The notes beneath the pieces are model-generated. The model made no database searches. It was given only the letters and a program-made list of their open reading frames with translations, and was not told the origin of the DNA. Below, piece by piece: positions 7,316 through 13,677 of a DNA stretch of 18,092 nucleotides. This stretch comes from Parvibaculum sp964560165. Lineage in GTDB: Bacteria; Pseudomonadota; Alphaproteobacteria; Parvibaculales; Parvibaculaceae. Within the stretch, counting starts at the first letter, position 1; each line of letters starts with the position of its first letter. A program made the translations under genes and the position numbers. Location of the stretch: contig CAZLLB010000044.1 of assembly GCA_964560165.1 (NCBI GenBank), positions 1 to 18,092 of the forward strand. Reading direction: 5' to 3'.

Positions 7316-7687
7316 TCAGAAGCCGCGCCCCTTCGTCACCGCCCATGTGATATCGCCGCCCGGACCGGTAATCACGCCCGAGCTTCCCGCCACTGGCGGC
7401 TCGTCGATGGGATCGGTGCAATTTTCCGGCTTGTCGCCCATTTTCGTGCAGATAGCGCGGCCTTTGATGCGCCACCAGCCTCGCATCTTCTTGCCGTCGG
7501 CCAACCGCACGATGAGGTTGTCGCGGTTGGAGTAATAGATTTTGGTGGTGCCAGTGGGGCCGACAAGCTCGACCGTATTGCCGATGAGCCCACTGCCGAC
7601 ATTGCGTCCGGCAGCCCATGTGGGCGCAACCTGCCACAGGGCGGCGAACGCCGCCGCGAGCAGAAAACGCTTCGCCCACAGGTTCAT
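7316..7687 (-). CDS. Secreted/periplasmic protein of unknown function (123 aa)
   Basis: Translation from 7687 begins MNLWAKRFLLAAAFAALWQV, a good Sec signal peptide with probable cleavage after TWA-A near residue 26. The mature part is small. It contains GNTVELVGPTGTTKIYYSNRD, a DGKKMRGWWRIKG segment, two cysteines (ICTKMGDKPENC) that may form a disulfide, and a glycine-rich end. The pattern resembles small periplasmic beta-barrel proteins of alphaproteobacteria that carry a dG..G.W....lC signature. I cannot give a family name. The start is chosen because its ATG (7687-7685) overlaps the TGA (7686-7684) of the upstream gene as ATGA, which implies translational coupling. A longer reading from 7777 would lie inside that gene and bury the signal peptide. 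Confidence 0.77.
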   Translation of the reverse strand: MNLWAKRFLLAAAFAALWQVAPTWAAGRNVGSGLIGNTVELVGPTGTTKIYYSNRDNLIVRLADGKKMRGWWRIKGRAICTKMGDKPENCTDPIDEPPVAGSSGVITGPGGDITWAVTKGRGF

Positions 7688-7935
7688 TTGCCAAGCCGCG
7701 GGGGTTTCAGGAGAAAGATCACCAGCCATATCGGGATCAATACCAGCGCGCCGAGGATGAAATGAGGCAGCGCCCAATCGATACCCTCGCGCAGGATCGT
7801 CATGATGTGCTGAGGAGTGAACCCCACATCGCTCAGAACCTCGTCCGCGCTGATATTGAACTCATTCAGGATGGCGCCGATGAGCACAGCCACCAGAGTG
7901 AATTTCACAGCCGTCGATAAGGCGTTGTAGATCAT
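7684..7935 (-). CDS. Small two-span membrane protein, DUF6460-like
   Basis: The 83-residue protein has hydrophobic segments at about residues 11-24 and 57-76, and ends LLKPPRLGK. The arrangement of an N-terminal helix, a middle ISADEVL...IMTILREGIDWALPHFILGALVLIPIWL and a PPR near the end matches the alphaproteobacterial DUF6460 family as I recall it (from memory). The ATG at 7935 is preferred over a TTG at 7977. A TATTAT hexamer at 7982-7977 (5/6 to the -10 consensus) would place the transcript start near 7970, downstream of the TTG. No good Shine-Dalgarno is seen for either start. The stop overlaps the next gene's start as ATGA, so the two are probably made together in the membrane and envelope. 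Confidence 0.75.
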   Translation of the reverse strand: MIYNALSTAVKFTLVAVLIGAILNEFNISADEVLSDVGFTPQHIMTILREGIDWALPHFILGALVLIPIWLVIFLLKPPRLGK

Positions 7936-7976
7936 GGGCAGATCATGGGCCGCAGATGCCCCGGCTGATGAATCCA

Positions 7977-7982
7977 ATAATA
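7977..7982 (-). promoter_or_regulatory. Possible -10 element (TATTAT) of the DUF6460-like gene
   Basis: On the minus strand this reads TATTAT, one mismatch from TATAAT, and lies about 42 bases before the preferred ATG. No matching -35 hexamer is visible at 16-18 bases. It is listed because it bears on the choice of start. Confidence 0.3.
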
Positions 7983-8000
7983 GGACAGTCTAGAACGACG

Positions 8001-8029
8001 GGCCTTCGAGGGCTACACCCCCGAAGGCC
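8001..8029 (-). terminator. Hairpin after the AsmA gene, probable terminator or attenuator
   Basis: Arms at 8001-8012 and 8018-8029 form a 12-bp stem with a 5-base loop. In minus-strand RNA every position pairs, with one G-U wobble. In plus-strand RNA the same position is an A-C mismatch, so the structure fits the leftward transcript better. It lies 9 bases past the asmA stop (8039-8041). The downstream U content is low, so termination may be inefficient or need Rho. Confidence 0.55.
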
Positions 8030-8040
8030 GCATGCGGCCT
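8025..8040. repeat. Perfect 16-bp palindrome overlapping the AsmA stop codon
   Basis: AGGCCGCATGCGGCCT is a perfect palindrome. Its right edge includes two bases of the AsmA stop codon, and its left five bases (8025-8029) are also part of the neighbouring terminator-like stem. The two hairpins therefore cannot form at the same time on the leftward transcript. Confidence 0.6.
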
Positions 8041-10120
8041 AGTTGCCGAAGAGCTTTTTCAGGGCATCGGCCGGTTTGGGCTTCTGGCCTTCGGGCTGCG
8101 TTGCGCCGCCCGTTTGGGAGGCGTCGGCGGGAGGTGTCGCGCCCGTCTGGCCGCCGAGCAGGCCCTTCAGCAATTCCTTGCCGCCTTCGCCCTTGAGATT
8201 TTTGATCGTTTCGATGGTCTGTTCACGGTTCTGGAGCATCGAGGCGAGGTCGGGGCGGAAGCGCGGGGAGGCCCAGGGGCCATCAATGATGATGGGGACT
8301 TCGATGCCCTTGGCTTCGCCGCCGCCCTGGCCTTCCAGCGTCGCCGCGATCTTCGGCTCCACGCGATAGTTGAGCGACTGGTTCGGCAGATCGACCTTGC
8401 CCGAGCCATTGAGGCGCAGGAGCGGGCTCAGCAGTTTCAGGTCGCTATTGGAGAGAATGCCGCTGGCGATGGTGAAAGTGCCACCCAGTTCGGAAAAGTC
8501 CGTATCCTGCGAGCCGCCGCTCTGCCAGCCGGTGGCGGGCGCTGTCAGCACCGTACGCACGAGCTGAGCGAGATTGACGCCCTTGATCGCGCCATTGGTG
8601 AATTTGACCTCACCCTTGCCGTTGAGCGTGCCGACGATCTCGCGCTGGCTGCGGCCTGAACCATCGACCGAGAAGCTGATCGCGCTCAAGCCGTCGAGGC
8701 GTTCAAAGCCCGCCGCATCGGTGAGCAGGGGTAGCGCCTGCACGCCGGCAATGGAGAAAGCGGCGGCGACTTGTGGCACACGGCCCGCGCCGTTCAGGAT
8801 CAGCGAGCCTGAACCCGCACCCTTGTAGAGCGCCAGCTTGTTCAGATCGGCCGTCAGCACGCCATTGGCGAGTTTGAGATTGAGTGCGCTTTCGCCGATC
8901 TTGATGTCCTTGACGAGAAGCTCTTTCGTCGAGAGTGCGATATCGGCATCCGCCGCCTTGAGGCCCGACAGATCAATGGGCTCGCTGCTCCATCCGCTGG
9001 CGGAGCTGTTGCCACCAGAATTGCTGGCCGGAGAGGCGGGGGCTTGAGTGGGGACGGGCGTGGTCGCAGGGGTGCTGTTGCTCGACGCCATATAGATATT
9101 GGTGTCGATGCGATCGAAGGCGAGGCCGCCTCTGATGAGCGGTCGCGCGCCGCCGGTCTGCACGGCGAGCTTGCCCGTCGCGTTCATGCCGTCAAAACCG
9201 ATCTTGGCATCGCTGAACGTGTAGCTATTGCCGCTACCTTGCGCATTTCCCTTGATGGTGAGCGGGCCAAAACCATTGCCTGCGGGCAACGGATTGCCGA
9301 GCCATTGCGCAAAGATACGCACCGACGGCACATTGAGATCGACAGCGCCGGAAAAGCGTGTGCCGCCCAATGCCTGGATCGACCCCTTGTAGCTCGCGCC
9401 GATCTTGGAGGACGTGAGTGCGAGTTCGATCGGCGTTTCGCCGCCTTCGGTCAGCGCACGCGGACGATCCGCTTTCAGAGACACTTTCAGCGGTTCGCTG
9501 TTCCAGACGAGCGAGCCATCCGCCTCGAAGGGTTGATCGAGCCCCGGAAGGGACAGGTCCACATTGACTTTCTCGAAGGCGAGGGAGCCGCCCGTCTGCG
9601 CATTGCGATAAGTCGCCGCGCCGTTCTGGATCGAAACTTCGCCGAGCCTGACCTCGCGCAGCGACGCGCTGGAGCTCGAGTTTCCGCCTGTGGCGGCGGA
9701 GGTTTCGGAGGGGGTGGGAGCGGCGGGCTTGGCCGTTTCAAATTGCCAGTTGGGTGTGCCGTCGCTTTTCACTTCCAGATGAATGACAGGATCGACCAGC
9801 ACGAAGCTGTCGATTTCCACCTCACCCCTGAAGAGCGGCATGATCTTCAGCGCTGCGCGCATCTCCTTCATCGCCGCCATGTCGGGGTCTTTTGCCCATG
9901 TGGCGTTGGAGAAGCGCACATCGTCCACCTTGACGGCGAGACGCGGAAAGAAAGACAGGCCCACGTCGCCGCCGATGGTGAGATCGCGGCCCGTCTGCGC
10001 CTTGACCAGCGCCACGACCCGTTGCTTGTACACGCTGCTTGGGATCAACAGCGGCACGGCGACTACGATGGCGATCAGCAAGACGATGATGCCTGCGATA
10101 ATGGCGATCCAGCGCGACAT
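8039..10120 (-). CDS. AsmA family envelope protein
   Basis: This is a 693-residue AsmA-like protein. It has an N-terminal transmembrane anchor (residues about 4-26, starting MSRWIAIIAGIIVLLIAIVV) and a long, mostly beta-strand periplasmic part. Near the end is the family C-terminal block with LRLNGSGKVDLPNQSLNYRVEP. Proteins of this group are thought to form bridge-like lipid-transfer structures, or to affect outer membrane assembly, between the two membranes. Low-complexity Ser/Thr/Pro/Gly linkers occur near residues 160-175 and 355-380, and a Gly/Pro/Gln-rich tail lies before KPADALKKLFGN. The start at 10120 is chosen because GGAG at 10129-10132 lies 8 bases upstream and the anchor follows at once. 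A 79-residue longer reading adds a non-conserved cysteine-rich stretch and is rejected. The gene is divergent from acetoacetyl-CoA synthetase. Confidence 0.91.
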   Translation of the reverse strand: MSRWIAIIAGIIVLLIAIVVAVPLLIPSSVYKQRVVALVKAQTGRDLTIGGDVGLSFFPRLAVKVDDVRFSNATWAKDPDMAAMKEMRAALKIMPLFRGEVEIDSFVLVDPVIHLEVKSDGTPNWQFETAKPAAPTPSETSAATGGNSSSSASLREVRLGEVSIQNGAATYRNAQTGGSLAFEKVNVDLSLPGLDQPFEADGSLVWNSEPLKVSLKADRPRALTEGGETPIELALTSSKIGASYKGSIQALGGTRFSGAVDLNVPSVRIFAQWLGNPLPAGNGFGPLTIKGNAQGSGNSYTFSDAKIGFDGMNATGKLAVQTGGARPLIRGGLAFDRIDTNIYMASSNSTPATTPVPTQAPASPASNSGGNSSASGWSSEPIDLSGLKAADADIALSTKELLVKDIKIGESALNLKLANGVLTADLNKLALYKGAGSGSLILNGAGRVPQVAAAFSIAGVQALPLLTDAAGFERLDGLSAISFSVDGSGRSQREIVGTLNGKGEVKFTNGAIKGVNLAQLVRTVLTAPATGWQSGGSQDTDFSELGGTFTIASGILSNSDLKLLSPLLRLNGSGKVDLPNQSLNYRVEPKIAATLEGQGGGEAKGIEVPIIIDGPWASPRFRPDLASMLQNREQTIETIKNLKGEGGKELLKGLLGGQTGATPPADASQTGGATQPEGQKPKPADALKKLFGN

Positions 10121-10244
10121 TCGGCATTCTCCAGATTTGTCTGGCGCCAGGCTCGGCAGCACAAGGCGTCGGATTGAAGGAAGCGGGAAACAATCAGACC
10201 AGTCGGGCGCAATTGTGACCCGGATGCAAGTTTTTGCGAAGCGC

Positions 10245-10273
10245 TTGATCCAGACTTGAGCGGCTCCTAAAAC
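10245..10273 (+). promoter_or_regulatory. Candidate promoter for the acetoacetyl-CoA synthetase operon
   Basis: TTGATC at 10245-10250 and TAAAAC at 10268-10273 are separated by 17 bases. Each matches 4 of 6 consensus positions. The predicted transcript start is near 10280, leaving a leader of about 38 bases before the ATG at 10318. It lies in the 197-bp divergent region shared with the AsmA gene. Judged by eye only. Confidence 0.35.
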
Positions 10274-10317
10274 ATATTGCAATGCAGCGGGGCAGAGGGC
10301 CAGCGGGGGCGAGCAAC

Positions 10318-12285
10318 ATGACAAGCGACAAGACTGTTCACGGCAACGATCGCCCACTCTGGAGTCCGGTGCCGGAGGATCTCGTCGGCTCCAATATAGC
10401 GGATTTCATGGCCCATCTGGCCGCCCGCCATGGTGCCCGCTTTTCCAACTATGATGCGCTCCATCAATGGTCGATCGACCACCGTGAAGCCTTCTGGGAC
10501 GAGGTATGGGATTTTTGCGGTGTGATCGGAGAAAAGGGTGAGCGCATCCTGATCGACGACACGATGCCCGGCGCGCAGTTTTTTCCCGATGCCCAATTGA
10601 ACTTCGCCGAAAATCTCCTCTCCCATCAGGGCGACGGCCCGGCGATCTTTTTCAACAATGAAGGCGTCACCGCAAAGCCGCTGAGCTGGAATGATCTGCG
10701 TGCCGAGGTTTCGCGCTTTGCATCTGTGCTGCGCGGTTGGGGTATCGTGCCCGGCGACCGTGTTGCAGCCTTCATGCCCAATTGTCCCGAAGTCATCATC
10801 GCTATGCTTGCGGCGACGAGCCTCGGCGCGGTGTTTTCGTCCTGCTCGCCTGATTTCGGTGTGCGCGGTGTACTCGACCGCTTCGGCCAGATAGAACCCA
10901 AGGTTCTCGTCGCCTGCGACGGCTATCGCTATGCGGGCAAGATATTGCCGAGCCACGACAAGCTCGCTGAAATCATCGTCGGATTGCCGAGCCTGGCTCA
11001 TGTGGCGATCGTTCCATTCATCGATCTCGGCCCCAAGGCTCTGCCGAAGGCCGAAGACTGGACAATGCTGCTCGACAAAGCGCCCATAGCGCCGCTGAGC
11101 TTCGCACGGCTTCCCTTCGCCCATCCGCTCTACATCATGTATTCGAGCGGCACGACCGGCGTGCCCAAATGCATTATCCATTCGGCGGGCGGCACGCTTC
11201 TTCAGCACATGAAGGAGCATAAGCTGCATTGCGGGCTGAAGCCCGGCGAGCGGCTTTTCTATTTTTCGACCTGCGGCTGGATGATGTGGAACTGGCTCGT
11301 CTCGGGTCTTGCCGTCGAAGCGACGCTGGCGCTCTACGACGGCTCGCCCTTTGCGCCCGATGAGAGCGTCCTCTTCAACTATGCCGATGAGGTCGGCATC
11401 AATGTTTTCGGCACCTCGGCAAAGTTCATCGATGCACTGAAGAAGGCTGGCGCGAAGCCGCGCGAGACGCATGATCTGTCCTCGGTGAGATTGATCCTCT
11501 CGACCGGATCACCGCTGGTGCCCGAAAGTTTTGATTTCGTCTATGACGAGATCAAGAGCGACGTGGCGCTTAGCTCCATATCCGGCGGCACCGATATTCT
11601 CGCATGTTTTGTGGGCGGCTCGCCGCTGCTGCCGGTCTGGCGCGGCGAAATTCAGGCCAGAATGCTCGGCATGGCAACAGAAGTCTGGAATGAAAACGGC
11701 AAGCCCGTCATCGGCGAGAAGGGCGAACTTGTCTGCACGAAATCATTTCCCTCCATGCCGGTGGGCTTCTGGAACGACAAGGACGGTGCGAAATACAAGG
11801 CCACCTATTTCGAGCGTTTCTCCGGCATCTGGTGCCATGGCGATTTCGCCGAGATCACCGCGCATGGCGGCTTCATCATTCATGGCCGCTCCGATGCGAC
11901 GCTCAATCCCGGCGGCGTCCGCATTGGCACCGCGGAAATCTATGCGCAGGTCGAGCAGCTCCCCGAAGTGCAGGAAGCGCTCGCCATCGGCCAGGACTGG
12001 GAGGGCGATGCGCGCGTAGTGCTGTTCGTCGTGATGAGGCCGGGCACCAAGCTCGATGAAGCGCTTCAGGCAAAAATCCGCAAACGCATCCGCGAGGGCG
12101 CGAGCCCCCGCCATGTGCCCGCAAAGATCATCGCCGTGGCCGATATTCCGCGCACCAAGTCAGGCAAGATCACCGAGCTTGCGGTGCGCGACGTCGTTCA
12201 CGGTCGCGCCATCAACAATGCCGAGGCGCTGGCAAATCCCGAAGCGCTGGATCTCTTCAAGAATCTGAAAGAACTTCAGAGCTAG
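10318..12285 (+). CDS. aacS: Acetoacetyl-CoA synthetase (acetoacetate-CoA ligase)
   Basis: The enzyme joins acetoacetate to CoA with ATP, forming an acetoacetyl-adenylate intermediate. It feeds ketone-body or polyhydroxybutyrate breakdown products into acetyl-CoA or back to polymer. The 655 residues match the usual AacS length. The ATP-binding loop YSSGTTGVPK is at 275-284. The FFSTCGWMMWNW-type block (FYFSTCGWMMWNWLVSGL) and the GTSAKF motif are typical of the acetoacetate subfamily rather than of acetyl-CoA synthetase. The hinge region GRSDATLNPGGVRIG begins at 523, and the catalytic lysine is Lys617 in TKSGKITE. The ATG at 10318 is preferred to one at 10282 because GGGGGCGAG lies just before it. 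A short-chain dehydrogenase gene follows after 34 bases in the same direction, probably in one operon. Confidence 0.95.
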   Translation: MTSDKTVHGNDRPLWSPVPEDLVGSNIADFMAHLAARHGARFSNYDALHQWSIDHREAFWDEVWDFCGVIGEKGERILIDDTMPGAQFFPDAQLNFAENLLSHQGDGPAIFFNNEGVTAKPLSWNDLRAEVSRFASVLRGWGIVPGDRVAAFMPNCPEVIIAMLAATSLGAVFSSCSPDFGVRGVLDRFGQIEPKVLVACDGYRYAGKILPSHDKLAEIIVGLPSLAHVAIVPFIDLGPKALPKAEDWTMLLDKAPIAPLSFARLPFAHPLYIMYSSGTTGVPKCIIHSAGGTLLQHMKEHKLHCGLKPGERLFYFSTCGWMMWNWLVSGLAVEATLALYDGSPFAPDESVLFNYADEVGINVFGTSAKFIDALKKAGAKPRETHDLSSVRLILSTGSPLVPESFDFVYDEIKSDVALSSISGGTDILACFVGGSPLLPVWRGEIQARMLGMATEVWNENGKPVIGEKGELVCTKSFPSMPVGFWNDKDGAKYKATYFERFSGIWCHGDFAEITAHGGFIIHGRSDATLNPGGVRIGTAEIYAQVEQLPEVQEALAIGQDWEGDARVVLFVVMRPGTKLDEALQAKIRKRIREGASPRHVPAKIIAVADIPRTKSGKITELAVRDVVHGRAINNAEALANPEALDLFKNLKELQS

Positions 12286-12319
12286 GCCCGCTATGCTTTC
12301 CTCCAAACAGGGGGACATC

Positions 12320-13132
12320 ATGGCGGCACGGACAAAACCATCGACACGCGAGACGGTGCTCATCACGGGCGCTTCGGCGGGCATTGGCGCGGCGCTTGCA
12401 AAACAATTCGCGGCGGGCGGTTTCGATCTCGTTCTCGTTGCTCGCAGCCGCGACAAGCTGGAGGCGCTGGCCGAAGCGTTGAAGGCCGAGCATAGCGTCG
12501 ATGTGGTAGTGTTACCCACGGACCTTTCGGTTCGCGGCGCACCGAAAACGCTTTTCGATGCGGTGAAGAAGCGCAAACTCGCCATCGACATTCTCGTCAA
12601 CAATGCAGGCGTCCTCGAGATGGGTGCCTTCCGAGCCATGACGCCGGAGCGCCATCAGGAATTGATCGGCCTCAATGTCGCGACCCTGACCGATATGACG
12701 AGCCGCTTCCTCGCGCCGATGCTGGAGCGCGGGCGCGGCCGCATCCTCAACGTCGCCTCCATCGCAGCCTTTCAGCCCGTGCCTTCGCTCGCCACCTATG
12801 CGGCGACCAAAGCCTATGTGCTGTCGCTGACGGAAGCCTTGTCTGAAGAGTTAAAGGGCTCCGGCGTTTCGATCACGGCGCTTTGCCCCGGCATCACCGA
12901 GACGGACATGGTTGCGACAGCGCGCGAGAGCAATGCCGCCGCCTCGCAGCTTCCGCCCTTCATGATCGGCGATGTCGATGATGTGGCAGCGCAGGGCTAT
13001 GCCGCTTGCATGGCGGGCGAAGTGATCCGCGTGCCCGGCGCGCTCAATTTTGCCGCCAGCATTGCCGCCCGCGCCGCGCCCAAATGGGTCGTGCGCAGCT
13101 TCACCGGAATGTTTGGCCGCATGGTTGTGTGA
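12320..13132 (+). CDS. Short-chain dehydrogenase/reductase (YqjQ/DltE-like group)
   Basis: This 270-residue SDR has TGASAGIG at residues 16-23 and an NNAG motif. The catalytic Ser147, Tyr160 and Lys164 (YAATK) have normal 13- and 4-residue spacing. Its sequence AYVLSLTEALSEELKGSGVSITALCPGITET is typical of the SDR group annotated as DltE/YqjQ-like oxidoreductases. These often act on carbonyls of lipids or xenobiotics with NADP(H); an Arg-rich VARSRDKL after beta-strand 2 fits NADP. The ATG at 12320 follows GGGGGACATC, a usable ribosome binding site, so the longer start at 12293 is rejected. It follows aacS closely and is probably co-transcribed. It is not an obvious 3-hydroxybutyrate dehydrogenase, so a role in acetoacetate metabolism is only a guess from position. 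Confidence 0.92.
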   Translation: MAARTKPSTRETVLITGASAGIGAALAKQFAAGGFDLVLVARSRDKLEALAEALKAEHSVDVVVLPTDLSVRGAPKTLFDAVKKRKLAIDILVNNAGVLEMGAFRAMTPERHQELIGLNVATLTDMTSRFLAPMLERGRGRILNVASIAAFQPVPSLATYAATKAYVLSLTEALSEELKGSGVSITALCPGITETDMVATARESNAAASQLPPFMIGDVDDVAAQGYAACMAGEVIRVPGALNFAASIAARAAPKWVVRSFTGMFGRMVV

Positions 13133-13182
13133 TCAGGCGGAAATATTTGCGACGGGACATATCCGCAAACCGCAGATTCCTG

Positions 13183-13211
13183 TTGAAGCCTAATAGATAG
13201 ATTTCTATCTA
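13183..13211 (+). promoter_or_regulatory. Candidate promoter of marR giving a leaderless mRNA
   Basis: TTGAAG at 13183-13188 and TATCTA at 13206-13211 are 17 bases apart. The -35 matches 4 of 6 and the -10 matches 3 of 6. Transcription would begin about 7 bases after the -10, at or next to the A of the ATG at 13218. The palindromic operator covers the spacer and the -10. No other -35/-10 pair with good spacing was found by eye. Confidence 0.35.
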
Positions 13212-13213
13212 TT
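13192..13213. promoter_or_regulatory. Palindromic operator upstream of marR
   Basis: AATAGATAGA (13192-13201) and TCTATCTATT (13204-13213) are perfect 10-bp inverted repeats separated by two T residues. The site ends four bases before the marR ATG. It is AT-rich in otherwise GC-rich DNA and is the size and symmetry expected for a MarR dimer. Binding here would block the candidate promoter, giving autorepression and control of the downstream exporter genes. Confidence 0.75.
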
Positions 13214-13217
13214 TTTA

Positions 13218-13664
13218 ATGAGCGCACCCCGCAGCGAATTCGGCCTCCGTCTTCTTTATATCTCCCGCCTCTGGCGGCGTGAGGCGGACGCTGCAGTCAA
13301 ACGATATGGTCTTTCGGAAGCAACTGTGTTGCCCATTGTGCAGCTTTCGCGCATGGGCGACGGCACCCGGCAGAACGTACTGGCCACCCGTCTCGGCATC
13401 GAAGCGCCATCGCTGGTGCCCCAGCTTGATGCGCTGGAAAAGGCGGGCTACCTGACGCGCCGCGCCGATCCCACCGACAGGCGCGCCAAGGCGCTCTACC
13501 TGACGGTGCAGGGCCGGATGCTCGTCAAAAAAATCGACCCTGTCCTTGGTGAAATTCGGCAAGCGCTTCTCGCCGAAGTAAGCGATGCTGAACTGGCGGC
13601 ATGTTTCTCCGTGTTGGAGAGGATCGAGGCCGCCGCCGCAAGGCGCCGACCGCAGCAAACGTAA
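13218..13664 (+). CDS. MarR family transcriptional regulator
   Basis: This is a 148-residue winged-helix regulator of the MarR family, which usually represses and is released by small aromatic or phenolic ligands. Residues about 5-45 and 105-140 form the dimerisation helices. The DNA-binding part runs from about 50 to 98: QNVLATRLGIEAPSLVPQLDALEKAGYLTRR, then the wing RADPTDRRAKALYLT with the conserved D-x-R-R-A-K. The ATG at 13218 is the only workable start, because the next candidate would remove helix 1 and an in-frame stop lies at 13194. The 20 bases before the ATG contain no Shine-Dalgarno-like sequence. A 10+10 bp palindrome lies immediately upstream. The FUSC exporter gene begins 13 bases after the stop, so this is very likely the local repressor of the efflux operon. 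Confidence 0.93.
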   Translation: MSAPRSEFGLRLLYISRLWRREADAAVKRYGLSEATVLPIVQLSRMGDGTRQNVLATRLGIEAPSLVPQLDALEKAGYLTRRADPTDRRAKALYLTVQGRMLVKKIDPVLGEIRQALLAEVSDAELAACFSVLERIEAAAARRRPQQT

Positions 13665-13677
13665 GCGGAGCGAGGCC

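Noticed and set aside
9044..10177. 377-codon open frame on the plus strand opposite the AsmA gene
   Set aside because: It is antisense to a protein with a clear anchor and family pattern. It has Arg/Asp/His-rich shadow composition and runs past the AsmA ribosome binding site.
10121..10357. N-terminal extension of the AsmA protein
   Set aside because: The extra 79 residues are Cys/Arg-rich and unlike a signal or anchor. A ribosome binding site and transmembrane anchor begin exactly at 10120.
10267..11472. 401-codon open frame on the minus strand opposite acetoacetyl-CoA synthetase
   Set aside because: It is the antisense shadow of a well-supported gene in GC-rich codon usage, has no ribosome binding site or recognisable motif, and its composition is low-information (Arg/Ala/His rich).
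13140..13170. Weak stem GCGGA...TCCGC after the second SDR gene
   Set aside because: Only 5 bp pair without bulges and no T-tract follows, so a terminator call is not supported.
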